Shown: one piece after another, positions 54,606 through 61,873 of the stretch | How the letters are laid out: each line of letters starts with the position of its first letter | Position numbering within the stretch: position 1 is the stretch's first letter | Assembly (NCBI GenBank): GCA_934632155.1 | Contig: CAKTXZ010000009.1 | Location: 1-64,000 of the forward strand | Reading direction: 5' to 3' | DNA length: 64,000 nucleotides | DNA from: an uncultured Clostridia bacterium | GTDB lineage: Bacteria; Bacillota; Clostridia; Christensenellales; Aristaeellaceae | Made by a program: the position numbers and the translations under genes | Notes under the pieces: model-generated | Told to the model about the DNA's origin: nothing | The model's database searches: none | What the model saw: only the letters and a program-made list of their open reading frames with translations

Positions 54606-55568
54606 TTATGCTTCAAACGCCGCGGTATCCTGCCCATGCTGCCGCATCAGCGCCAGCACCTCGGCCATCCTGGGCAGGCTGGGCTGCGCGCCCATACGGC
54701 AAACAGTCAGCGCGGCGGTATGGTTGGCGAAAACAAGCGCCCGCTCAACCGGCGCGCCCATGCCCAGCGCCGTGCAGAAGGCGGCCACAAAGCTGTCGCC
54801 CGCCGCGGTCGTATCCTTGACGGGCAGGTTCTTCAGCGCGGGGCTGAACGCCGCGCCGTTTTCATCCTGATACGCCACGCCGCGGCTGCCCAGCGTAATC
54901 ATCGCGTGCTTTACGCCGAGCGCGCGAATGGCCGAAAGCGCCGCCTGCACGCCCGCATCGTCCCTCACCTCAACGCCCGTAAGCGCCTGCGCCTCATGCT
55001 CGTTGGGGGAGATATAGGTCGCGTTGCGCAGCAAATCCTCCGGCAGCGGCGCGATAGGCGCGCAATTGAGCATGACGTCCACGCCCTTTTCCGCGGCGTA
55101 GCGCGCCACAATGCGGTTGATTTCCATGGGGATTTCCAGCTGCAGCATCACCATGTCATAGCCGCCGATTTCATCCTTGAGGAAGGCCACGTCCTCGGGC
55201 TTAATGGCCATGTTCGCGCCGGGCACCACAATAATGCGGTTCGCGCTCCTGCCCTCGCCCAGCTCCAATTGCACATTGCCAATGGCGGAAAAGGTTTCGT
55301 CCGAAACGATCACGTGCGAAATATCCACGCCCGCCTCGCGCGCGCTGGCAAGCAGCGCCTTACCGAACGCGTCGTTGCCAACCTTGCCGACCATCGTCAC
55401 ATCCGCGCCCAGCCGCGCCGCCTGCACCGCCTGATTCGCGCCCTTACCGCCCGGCGCCGTTTGATAGCCGACGCCCAGCACGGTTTCACCGCTTTGCGGA
55501 AAGCGGTCGGTGCTGACGATCAAATCCATTACAAAGCTGCCGACGACCAGAATTTTGGGTTTCTTCAT
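54606..55568 (-). CDS. rbsK: Ribokinase or related PfkB-family kinase
   Basis: A 320-residue PfkB-family kinase. GSFVMDLIV and PGGKGANQAVQAARLG form the substrate site, the catalytic motif is DTTAAGDSFVAAF (Asp base and anion hole), and SPNEHEAQALTG is typical of ribokinase. The ATG at 55568 has AAAGGAAAG upstream; longer in-frame sequence overlaps the promoter. It is first in an operon with the SIS isomerase, under leader element copy D. Ribose is the likely substrate, but another pentose is possible. Confidence 0.88.
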   Translation of the reverse strand: MKKPKILVVGSFVMDLIVSTDRFPQSGETVLGVGYQTAPGGKGANQAVQAARLGADVTMVGKVGNDAFGKALLASAREAGVDISHVIVSDETFSAIGNVQLELGEGRSANRIIVVPGANMAIKPEDVAFLKDEIGGYDMVMLQLEIPMEINRIVARYAAEKGVDVMLNCAPIAPLPEDLLRNATYISPNEHEAQALTGVEVRDDAGVQAALSAIRALGVKHAMITLGSRGVAYQDENGAAFSPALKNLPVKDTTAAGDSFVAAFCTALGMGAPVERALVFANHTAALTVCRMGAQPSLPRMAEVLALMRQHGQDTAAFEA

Positions 55569-55693
55569 TTGCCGTTTCTTTCCTTTCATGCCGAATATCC
55601 GGCGCTGCGCCGCCCTTCGGTCCGCGTCGTTTGGCCGGCGCCGAAGCATGGCGCTCTCATTGCCGCGCAGCGCATGCGGCCGCCCGCCGCCCC

Positions 55694-55756
55694 CGAGAAA
55701 CCGCCGCGCGGCTTTCCCTGTTTTTTTATGATACCACAAATTCATCGGAAAAACAA
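55694..55756 (-). promoter_or_regulatory. Leader element copy D upstream of ribokinase
   Basis: On the minus strand TTGTTT (55756-55751), 17 bases and TGGTATCAT (-10 at 55733-55728) are followed after 11 bases by hairpin AAAgCCGC/GCGGTTT (within 55716-55694) and CTCGGGG. The layout matches copies A-C. Confidence 0.65.
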
Positions 55757-55837
55757 TCCCGCGCCGGGCGCGCGCACCGGCAAAAGCGGCGTGTTTATTA
55801 TCATTATTTTTGGATGTTTTTTATCATTTTTCACTGA

Positions 55838-55866
55838 TTTACAAAACCGCGCTAAAATGTTATGAT
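55838..55866 (+). promoter_or_regulatory. Promoter of the first MATE gene
   Basis: TTTACA, a 17-base spacer and TATGAT, about 65 bases before the ATG at 55930. Confidence 0.75.
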
Positions 55867-55929
55867 GTGTAAGATACCGTGCCGCCGTCCGGCATGGCGC
55901 AAATTCCCCGCCTTGGAGGGTCTTTCTTT

Positions 55930-57351
55930 ATGTTCAAGCGAAAAAGCAATTTCGACTGGAAATCCTTTATCAAAAGCGTCGCCGTCATCGCCGTACCGGT
56001 CGCTCTGCAAAACCTGCTGACCACAACGGGCAGCATGGTCGATACCGTCATGATCGCGTCGCTGGGGGAAACCAGCGTGGGCGCGGTCGGCCTGTGCGCC
56101 CAGTTTTCCTCGCTGATGTTCGCGGGCTACTGGGGCTTTGTGGGCGGCGGCATGCTCTTTTTTTCGCAATATTGGGGCGCAAAGGATCACGACGGCATCT
56201 GCCGCTCCTACGGCATGACGCTCTGCTGCATGATGCTGGTAGCGCTGCTCTTTGGCAGCGCAGCGGTGTTTTTCCCCGAAAAAATCATGTTCGTGTATAC
56301 CGACAAGCCCGCCATTCAGGCCATTGGCGCGGAATATCTGCGCATCGTCGGCTGGGCCTATCCGCTGCAGATCTTCTCCATGGCCATGAGCGCGCTGCTG
56401 CGCTCCACCGAGCGCGTAAAGCTGCCCATGTACGGCGCGCTCGCCTCGGTGCTTACCAACATTGCGCTTAACCTGCTGCTGATTAACGGGTACTGGGGCT
56501 TCCCGGCGATGGGCATCCGCGGCGCGGCGGTAGCGACGGTATGCGCCGCGGTCGTGAACGCTGCGGTCATCTGGGTGCTGGCCGCCGTCAAGCGTCACCC
56601 GCACCTGTTCCAATTCCGCCGGCATTTTTGCTGGACGCGCGAAACGCTGCGCGCATACCTGCGCAAATGCTTCCCCATCATCTGCAATGAGGTGCTCATC
56701 GGCGTGGGCAACATGGTCATCAACATGGTGCTGGGACGGCAGTCCGAGCAGGCCATCGCCGCAACCGCCGTCTTCCGCACGCTCGAAGGGCTGGTCATCG
56801 GCTTTTTCGCCGGCTTTTCCAACGCCTCGTCCGTATTGGTCGGCAAGGCGGTGGGCGCGGGCGAGCTGGAACGGGCGGACGCCTGCGCCAAGCGCCTGGT
56901 CTATATGTGCGGCGGCTTTATTCTGCTGTGCTGTTTGGGCATCTTCGCCGCGCACAGGCCGCTGCTGACGGCCATGAGCCTCTCGGGCGAATCGTATACC
57001 ATCGGCGTGGGCATGCTGGCCGTCTACTGCGTGGCGGCGGTCATCCGCATGTGCAACTGGGTGCAGAACGATACCTTCCGCGCCGCCGGCGACGCTGCGT
57101 TCGGCACCATTCTGGAAATCACCTTTATGTACGCAATGGTGCTGCCCTGCGTATACCTGACGGGCATGCGGCTGCAGGCGGCGTTCCTCATCATCTTTGC
57201 CTGCTGCTATATCGACGAACCGATTCGCTTCATTCTGATGCACTGCCACCTGTATTCCGGCAAGTGGATCCGCCCCGTCACGCCGCAGGGCAAGGACGCG
57301 CTGCCGGCCTTCCGTCAGGCGCGGGCCAAGCGCCGCGGGGCAAAAATGTAA
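55930..57351 (+). CDS. MATE-family efflux transporter
   Basis: A 473-residue transporter with twelve membrane segments. Typical MATE features are SMVDTVMIASLGE in the first segment pair, GMLFFSQYWGAKD, PMYGALASVLTNIALNLLLI, and the second-half repeat beginning FPIICNEVLIGVGNM. Such proteins export drugs or metabolites using sodium or protons. GGAGGG lies before the ATG at 55930; the frame extends 5' but without a site. It is a single gene with a clear terminator. Confidence 0.92.
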   Translation: MFKRKSNFDWKSFIKSVAVIAVPVALQNLLTTTGSMVDTVMIASLGETSVGAVGLCAQFSSLMFAGYWGFVGGGMLFFSQYWGAKDHDGICRSYGMTLCCMMLVALLFGSAAVFFPEKIMFVYTDKPAIQAIGAEYLRIVGWAYPLQIFSMAMSALLRSTERVKLPMYGALASVLTNIALNLLLINGYWGFPAMGIRGAAVATVCAAVVNAAVIWVLAAVKRHPHLFQFRRHFCWTRETLRAYLRKCFPIICNEVLIGVGNMVINMVLGRQSEQAIAATAVFRTLEGLVIGFFAGFSNASSVLVGKAVGAGELERADACAKRLVYMCGGFILLCCLGIFAAHRPLLTAMSLSGESYTIGVGMLAVYCVAAVIRMCNWVQNDTFRAAGDAAFGTILEITFMYAMVLPCVYLTGMRLQAAFLIIFACCYIDEPIRFILMHCHLYSGKWIRPVTPQGKDALPAFRQARAKRRGAKM

Positions 57352-57361
57352 TACGCCGCCC

Positions 57362-57397
57362 AAAAGGGATTCTTCAAACGAAGAACCCCTTTTTTCT
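57362..57397 (+). terminator. Terminator of the first MATE gene
   Basis: Stem AAAAGGGATTCTTC/GAAGAACCCCTTTT with one mismatch and an AAAC loop, continuing into TTTTTTCT. Confidence 0.9.
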
Positions 57398-57506
57398 GCG
57401 TGTCGGAAAACTACGGTTTCAACACGCGCTCTGCAGGACAAGGCTGCGGAAATGATTTTGCTTCGCTGCCGCTCTGCCCCCGCCCGGCGCAACCGGGCGA
57501 TACGAA

Positions 57507-57535
57507 CAAAAAGGAAGGGACGGCAGCCCTTCCTT
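57507..57535 (-). terminator. Terminator of the parAB operon
   Basis: Stem AAGGAAGGG/CCCTTCCTT with a short loop; on the minus strand it runs into TTTTTGTTC, about 55 bases after the parB stop. Confidence 0.85.
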
Positions 57536-57589
57536 GGATCCCGCAGGCATGAGCGCGGCTTTGGAGGCATCCTGTTTCATCCGCGCGGC

Positions 57590-58441
57590 TCAGCCTTTTC
57601 CCTCCAACGCCTCCATGCACTGGTACAGGCGCTCGAGCTCGTCTTCATTATAGTATTGCAGAATAATCTTGCCGTGCTTTCTGTTGCCGCGAATCTGGGT
57701 GCGTACGCCGAAGGCGTCGCGCAGACGGCTTTCCATATCCTGCAATTCCAGCGGCAGCGGTCTGGGCTCGGGCTTTGCTCTGGGCATGGGCGCAGGCTGC
57801 GCCGCCAGCTTTTCCAGCGCGCGCACGCTCAGCCCCTCCTGCACCGTACGCTCGGCCAGCGCAAGCTGCAGCTTCTCATCCTCCAGCCCGGCCAGAACGC
57901 GCGCATGTCCGGCGGAAAGCTTTCCCGCCGTCACCTGCGCCTTCACGGCCTCCGGAAGGCTAAGCAGCCGAAGCAGGTTCGCCACCGCGGGGCGGGATTT
58001 TCCCAGCCGCTTCGCCGCCTTTTCCTGCGTATAGCCGCACCGGTCCATCAGCTGGCGCACGGCCGCCGCCTCTTCAATGGCGTTGAGATCCTCGCGCTGA
58101 ATATTTTCAATCAGCGCCGCCTCCATTTGCTCCTGCGGCGTAAAATCGCGCACGATGCAGGGAACGCTCGTCAGCCCGGCAAGCCGCGCCGCCCGAAAGC
58201 GCCGCTCGCCCGCCACGATCTGGTAGCGTCCTCCGCGCTCGATCACCAGCAGCGGCTGCAGAACGCCTGCTTCCTTCATCGATTCGGCCAGCGCCTGCAG
58301 CGCTTCCTCGTCAAATTCGCGGCGCGGCTGCTCGGGGTTGCGGTCCAGCTCTGTGATGGCGATCATGCTGACGGTATTTTGCAAATCGTTGTCTTCGGGC
58401 AGCAGGGCGTCCAGCCCCCGGCCCAGCCCGGTTTTCTTCAT
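57590..58441 (-). CDS. parB: Chromosome-partitioning protein ParB (Spo0J type)
   Basis: A 283-residue CTP-dependent DNA clamp that binds parS sites near the origin and loads SMC. The N-terminal start MKKTGLGRGLDALL is the conserved ParA-contact region. GERRFRAARLAGL (about 78-90) is the CTP-binding motif, IENIQREDLN follows, and a helix-turn-helix (YTQEKAAKRLGKSRPAVANLLRLL) and C-terminal dimer domain complete it. AGAGGGATG serves as ribosome site. It follows parA after 61 bases. I saw no perfect parS copy in the window by eye. Confidence 0.95.
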   Translation of the reverse strand: MKKTGLGRGLDALLPEDNDLQNTVSMIAITELDRNPEQPRREFDEEALQALAESMKEAGVLQPLLVIERGGRYQIVAGERRFRAARLAGLTSVPCIVRDFTPQEQMEAALIENIQREDLNAIEEAAAVRQLMDRCGYTQEKAAKRLGKSRPAVANLLRLLSLPEAVKAQVTAGKLSAGHARVLAGLEDEKLQLALAERTVQEGLSVRALEKLAAQPAPMPRAKPEPRPLPLELQDMESRLRDAFGVRTQIRGNRKHGKIILQYYNEDELERLYQCMEALEGKG

Positions 58442-58502
58442 GCTTTCATCCCTCTGTTGGCGTGATTGTTCGTTGCGCCGCAGACGATGCGAACGCGCTT
58501 CC

Positions 58503-59261
58503 TTAACGGTTGCGGCGAATAACCTCCTGCGACAGCGCCATATAAGCCTCCGTTCCCGTGCTGCGCGGGTCATAACGGTGAATGGGCATGCCGTGGCTTG
58601 GCGCTTCTCCCAGCCGCACGTTGCGCGGAATCGTGGTAGAAAACACCTTGCCCCTGAAATGCTTTTTGACCTCCGCCACCACCTGCAGGCCAAGGTTCGT
58701 GCGCCCGTCCAGCATCGTCAGCAGCACGCCCTCGATTTCCAGCCCGGGATTCAGGCCGCGTTTGACGCGCTGCACGGTGTTCATCAGCGCCGTTACGCCC
58801 TCCAGCGCGTAATATTCGCACTGAATCGGAATCAGGATGCTCTGCGCGGCCGTGAGCGCGTTAATCGTCAGCAGCCCAAGCGACGGCGGACAATCAATAA
58901 TCAAAAAATCAAACTGCGCCTTCACGGCCTCCAGCGCCGCGCGCATGCGGTATTCGCGCCGCTCCAGACCAGCCAGCTCCAGCTCCGCCCCGGCCAGCCG
59001 AATGTCCGCCGGCGCGACGAGCAGCGTCGGCTGCTTTGTTTTTTCCAATACGCTTTCCAGCGGGCATTCGCCCAGCAGCGCCTCGTACACCGTCTTTTTT
59101 CCCGCCTTCACGTCCAGCCCGCTGCTGGCGTTGCCCTGCGGATCCATATCGACAAGCAGTGTGCGCCGCCCGGCCTCCGCCAGACATGCCGCAAGGTTCA
59201 CCGCCGTAGTGGTCTTCCCTACGCCGCCCTTTTGATTGGCAATGCAAATGATCTTTCCCAA
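58503..59261 (-). CDS. parA: Chromosome-partitioning ATPase ParA (Soj type)
   Basis: A 252-residue deviant-Walker ATPase. The motif NQKGGVGKTTTAVNLA is at residues 9-24, VDMDPQGNASS and FLIIDCPPSLG follow. Lacking an N-terminal DNA-binding domain, it is of the chromosomal Soj type. The likely start is TTG at 59261 (reading GKIICIANQKGG), with AGAGGG 8 bases upstream; no ATG lies at the right place. It is transcribed with parB, away from the oriC region. Confidence 0.94.
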   Translation of the reverse strand: MGKIICIANQKGGVGKTTTAVNLAACLAEAGRRTLLVDMDPQGNASSGLDVKAGKKTVYEALLGECPLESVLEKTKQPTLLVAPADIRLAGAELELAGLERREYRMRAALEAVKAQFDFLIIDCPPSLGLLTINALTAAQSILIPIQCEYYALEGVTALMNTVQRVKRGLNPGLEIEGVLLTMLDGRTNLGLQVVAEVKKHFRGKVFSTTIPRNVRLGEAPSHGMPIHRYDPRSTGTEAYMALSQEVIRRNR

Positions 59262-59418
59262 CGCTAAAACCCTCTTCTTACCGTATATGACGCCGGCCCG
59301 TACGCCCGGCACGTACCGGCTGCATCGGATCGACGCGACCCCAAGCAAGCTTTTCCGCCATGCAGGAACGACCGCCAAATGCTCCGAAAGCGCCCGCCGG
59401 CAACTGGGAAAACGCGCG

Positions 59419-59895
59419 CTACAGCAGCCATCCGCGCAGGCGGAAGGGCGGGTAGCAGCCCTTGGCTACCGTCGCGATGGTCGCCAGCTCCTCCTTTGTC
59501 TGAAGCGCCTGAAAGCGTGTGTAAAGCGTCCGCAGCGCAGACAGACTGGAACAGCGCAGCGAATAATCGCGCAGAAATTGCAAATGCGCCGCATCCGCCG
59601 GAAAACGCGCAAAAACAAGCCCCATCAGCTCATCCGCCATGGCGGAAAAATCCTCCACCCGAATGCGCACCCACGTATCGTCCGGAAGCCGCGCCAGCAT
59701 CGTGCCCCGCGTCGCGTCGCGAATGGCGCAAAAGAGCAGGCTGTCCATCTCTCCGGCCAGCCGCTCGGGATCGGCGCGCAACGAAAAGGCGTTGAGCCAA
59801 ACGGTCAGGGCGTCCATCTGCGCGTCCAGCGCGGACGTCAGCGCTGTGCCGAGCCAAGGCCGCAGCGTATTTTCCACCTGTGCCCGTGCGATCAT
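59419..59895 (-). CDS. Hypothetical protein between parA and the origin region
   Basis: A 158-residue protein that I do not recognise. It is predicted cytoplasmic and mostly helical, rich in Leu, Ala and Arg, without cysteine clusters, membrane segments or a clear nucleotide-binding motif. The ATG at 59895 has AGGGGGG just upstream and a promoter 25 bases before it. It is followed by about 160 bases and then parA on the same strand, so it may be co-transcribed with parAB. Confidence 0.7.
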   Translation of the reverse strand: MIARAQVENTLRPWLGTALTSALDAQMDALTVWLNAFSLRADPERLAGEMDSLLFCAIRDATRGTMLARLPDDTWVRIRVEDFSAMADELMGLVFARFPADAAHLQFLRDYSLRCSSLSALRTLYTRFQALQTKEELATIATVAKGCYPPFRLRGWLL

Positions 59896-59919
59896 TCGCC
59901 CGCCCCCCTTGCATTCAAA

Positions 59920-59948
59920 AAGATACCACACAATGAAGGGTTTGTCCA
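59920..59948 (-). promoter_or_regulatory. Promoter of the unknown gene upstream of parA
   Basis: On the minus strand TGGACA (59948-59943), 17 bases and TGGTATCTT (-10 at 59925-59920). It faces away from dnaA. Confidence 0.6.
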
Positions 59949-60000
59949 GTAAAGGCGAAGAAAAATCAGAGTCGGGCGCAGGCCGGCAGGCAACGCACGC

Positions 60001-60254
60001 GCCAAAACATAATGTATATTTATTCGTATACTGTATTTTCATTCATCAGTCCCTCCATGCGCAGTCCATGTCTTGTGGTGCGCCTGCCGGGGCTATACCA
60101 TCGGTAGATCGGCGGAAGTTATCAACAGCCCGGCGGCATGCAAAGCGCCGACTCCAAGAAAAAAAGGGCGAAAACCCCTTGAAAATGCGCTCTCAATCTG
60201 CTATGATAAGCATGTGGTTGAAAACGAGAGAGTTTTCCACAAAAGTTATCCACA
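60001..60254. other. Probable replication origin region upstream of dnaA
   Basis: A 466-base gap before dnaA holds DnaA boxes TTATCAACA (60119-60127), TTTTCCACA (60233-60241) and the consensus TTATCCACA (60246-60254), plus a weak inverted match TGTGGTTGA (60213-60221). An AT-rich stretch at about 60005-60050 could be the unwinding element. This fits a bipartite or dnaA-upstream oriC, although boxes are few. Confidence 0.7.
60179..60207 (+). promoter_or_regulatory. dnaA: Promoter of dnaA
   Basis: TTGAAA, a 17-base spacer and TATGAT. Two DnaA boxes lie just downstream in the leader (60233-60254), so DnaA probably represses its own gene. Confidence 0.85.
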
Positions 60255-60361
60255 CCCTGCGGATGGCTTTTCTTCGGCAGGTGTTATTTTTTCCGCCCTG
60301 CGCGGCAAAACGAAAAATACAAACATGCAAAAGTCATGCATAAGAAGCGGAGCGAGCAACG

Positions 60362-61684
60362 GTGAACAAACAAATGATCTGGGATGAGGCATGCGCGGTC
60401 ATGCGTTCGGAATTGACGCAGGTTTCCTTCAACACGTGGATCGGCTCCGGCCTGCGTCCGCTGGGCTGCTCGGGCGACCAGTTCTTCATCGAAGCGGTCA
60501 CGCCCTTTTATCACCAGTACATCGTGCCGCGCTTCTCCGTGCTGATTAGCAATTCGCTTTCGCAGGTTGTGGGCAAGCCGATGGAGGCCGTTATCCTCAC
60601 GCCTGCGCAGGCGGACGAATACCGCGAGGGCGTGGTGCCGGAGGAAAAGCCTGCGGACAATTCCTCGCTGAATCCCAAGTATACCTTCGACACCTTCGTC
60701 GTGGGCAACAACAACCGCTTCGCGCACGCCGCGGCGCTGGCCGTGGCGGAATCGCCCGCCGACGCATACAACCCGCTGTTCATCTACGGCGGCGTGGGGC
60801 TGGGCAAAACCCACCTGATGCACGCCATCGGGCATTATATGCTTTCCCAAAAGCCGACGCTGCGCATCAAATACGTCACCAGCGAAGTGTTCATGAACGA
60901 AATGGTCAATTCGCTCAACAAAAAAACACAGGCCGAGTTTCGGGAAAAATACCGCAACATCGACGTGCTGATGGTGGACGATATTCAGTTTCTCACCGGC
61001 AAGGTGGGCACGCAGGAGGAGTTTTTCCACACCTTCAACGCCCTGCATTCCGCCGGGAAACAGATCGTGCTGTCCTCCGATAAGCCGCCCAAGGAAATCG
61101 CCAAGCTGGAGGAGCGGCTGCGCAGCCGCTTCGAATGGGGGCTGATCGCGGACATCGGCAAGCCCGATTTGGAAACGCGCGTCGCCATTTTGCAAAAAAA
61201 GGCGGAGGACGAGCTGCTCACCGTCGATCCCGCCATCCTGACCATGATCGCCGAGCGCGTATCCAGCAATATTCGTGAATTGGAGGGCTGCCTGACGCGG
61301 CTGGTGGCCTATTCCTCGCTGACCGGGCGCAAGATCGATCAGGCGCTGGCGGAGGAGGCGCTCAAGGAAATCTTCGCCCGCAGCGAGCCGCGCCATGTCA
61401 CCTGCGAGGACGTTATGGAGTCCGTCGCCACATATTACAACGTCACCGTCAGCGACCTGAAAAGCCCGCGCCGCAACCGCGAGGTCGCCGTGCCGCGCCA
61501 GATTGCGATGTATATCGCGCGCGAGATTGTCGGCGCGCCGCTGACCATGATCGGCGATTGCTTCGGCGGGCGCGACCATTCCACCGTCAATCATGCCTGC
61601 CAGAAGGTGGCGTCGGACATCAAATTTTCCCCCGCGCTGAACAATCTGGTCAGCGATTTGATGCAGCAGCTTCAGGAACGCTGA
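60362..61684 (+). CDS. dnaA: Chromosomal replication initiator protein DnaA
   Basis: A 440-residue AAA+ initiator. Domain I begins QMIWDEACAVM, Walker A is GGVGLGKT (143-150), Walker B is VLMVDDIQF (202-210), the arginine-finger region is RLRSRFEWGLIADI, and domain IV contains RQIAMYIAREIVGAPLTMIG and GRDHSTVNHA, which read the DnaA box. The start is taken as GTG at 60362, with GGAG about a dozen bases upstream; an internal ATG four codons later lacks a better site. It is transcribed alone: a terminator follows and dnaN is not adjacent. Confidence 0.97.
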   Translation: MNKQMIWDEACAVMRSELTQVSFNTWIGSGLRPLGCSGDQFFIEAVTPFYHQYIVPRFSVLISNSLSQVVGKPMEAVILTPAQADEYREGVVPEEKPADNSSLNPKYTFDTFVVGNNNRFAHAAALAVAESPADAYNPLFIYGGVGLGKTHLMHAIGHYMLSQKPTLRIKYVTSEVFMNEMVNSLNKKTQAEFREKYRNIDVLMVDDIQFLTGKVGTQEEFFHTFNALHSAGKQIVLSSDKPPKEIAKLEERLRSRFEWGLIADIGKPDLETRVAILQKKAEDELLTVDPAILTMIAERVSSNIRELEGCLTRLVAYSSLTGRKIDQALAEEALKEIFARSEPRHVTCEDVMESVATYYNVTVSDLKSPRRNREVAVPRQIAMYIAREIVGAPLTMIGDCFGGRDHSTVNHACQKVASDIKFSPALNNLVSDLMQQLQER

Positions 61685-61732
61685 GCGCCGAAGCGCCTTT
61701 CCGCCGCCCCAAAAGCAAAATTCAAACGCAGC

Positions 61733-61790
61733 AACGCTCCGCCGCACGAGGCACGATTGCCTTGGCGCAGCGGAGCGTTTTGTTCTATTA
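61733..61790 (+). terminator. Terminator of dnaA
   Basis: Stem AACGCTCCGC/GCGGAGCGTT with a partly paired loop, then TTGTTCTATT. It belongs to the GCTCCG/CGGAGC stem family. Confidence 0.88.
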
Positions 61791-61803
61791 TTATTTCCCG
61801 TTT

Positions 61804-61828
61804 CGGCAGCTTTTGAGCAAAGCTGCCG
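61804..61828 (-). terminator. Hairpin after the second MATE gene
   Basis: Perfect stem CGGCAGCTTT/AAAGCTGCCG with a 5-base loop, 45 bases after the MATE stop. There is no clear T-run on the minus strand, so termination is uncertain. Confidence 0.45.
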
Positions 61829-61873
61829 CAAGGCGCTTGAACGCTTCCCTACGGCTTTCCGCCCGCAAAAGCG

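Larger units (their letters stand above)
55569..55929. other. Divergent intergenic region between ribokinase and MATE genes
   Basis: About 360 bases. It contains the minus-strand leader element D and the plus-strand MATE promoter, and a transcribed leader of about 130 bases before the ribokinase ATG. No further gene is evident. Confidence 0.7.

Noticed and set aside
55310..55335. CACGTG-containing partial parS match in the ribokinase gene
   Set aside because: Only the core matches; the flanks do not, and it is within coding sequence.
57350..60361. parS sites (TGTTTCACGTGAAACA-like) near parAB
   Set aside because: Looked for by eye and found only partial matches; a computed search of the genome is the proper test.
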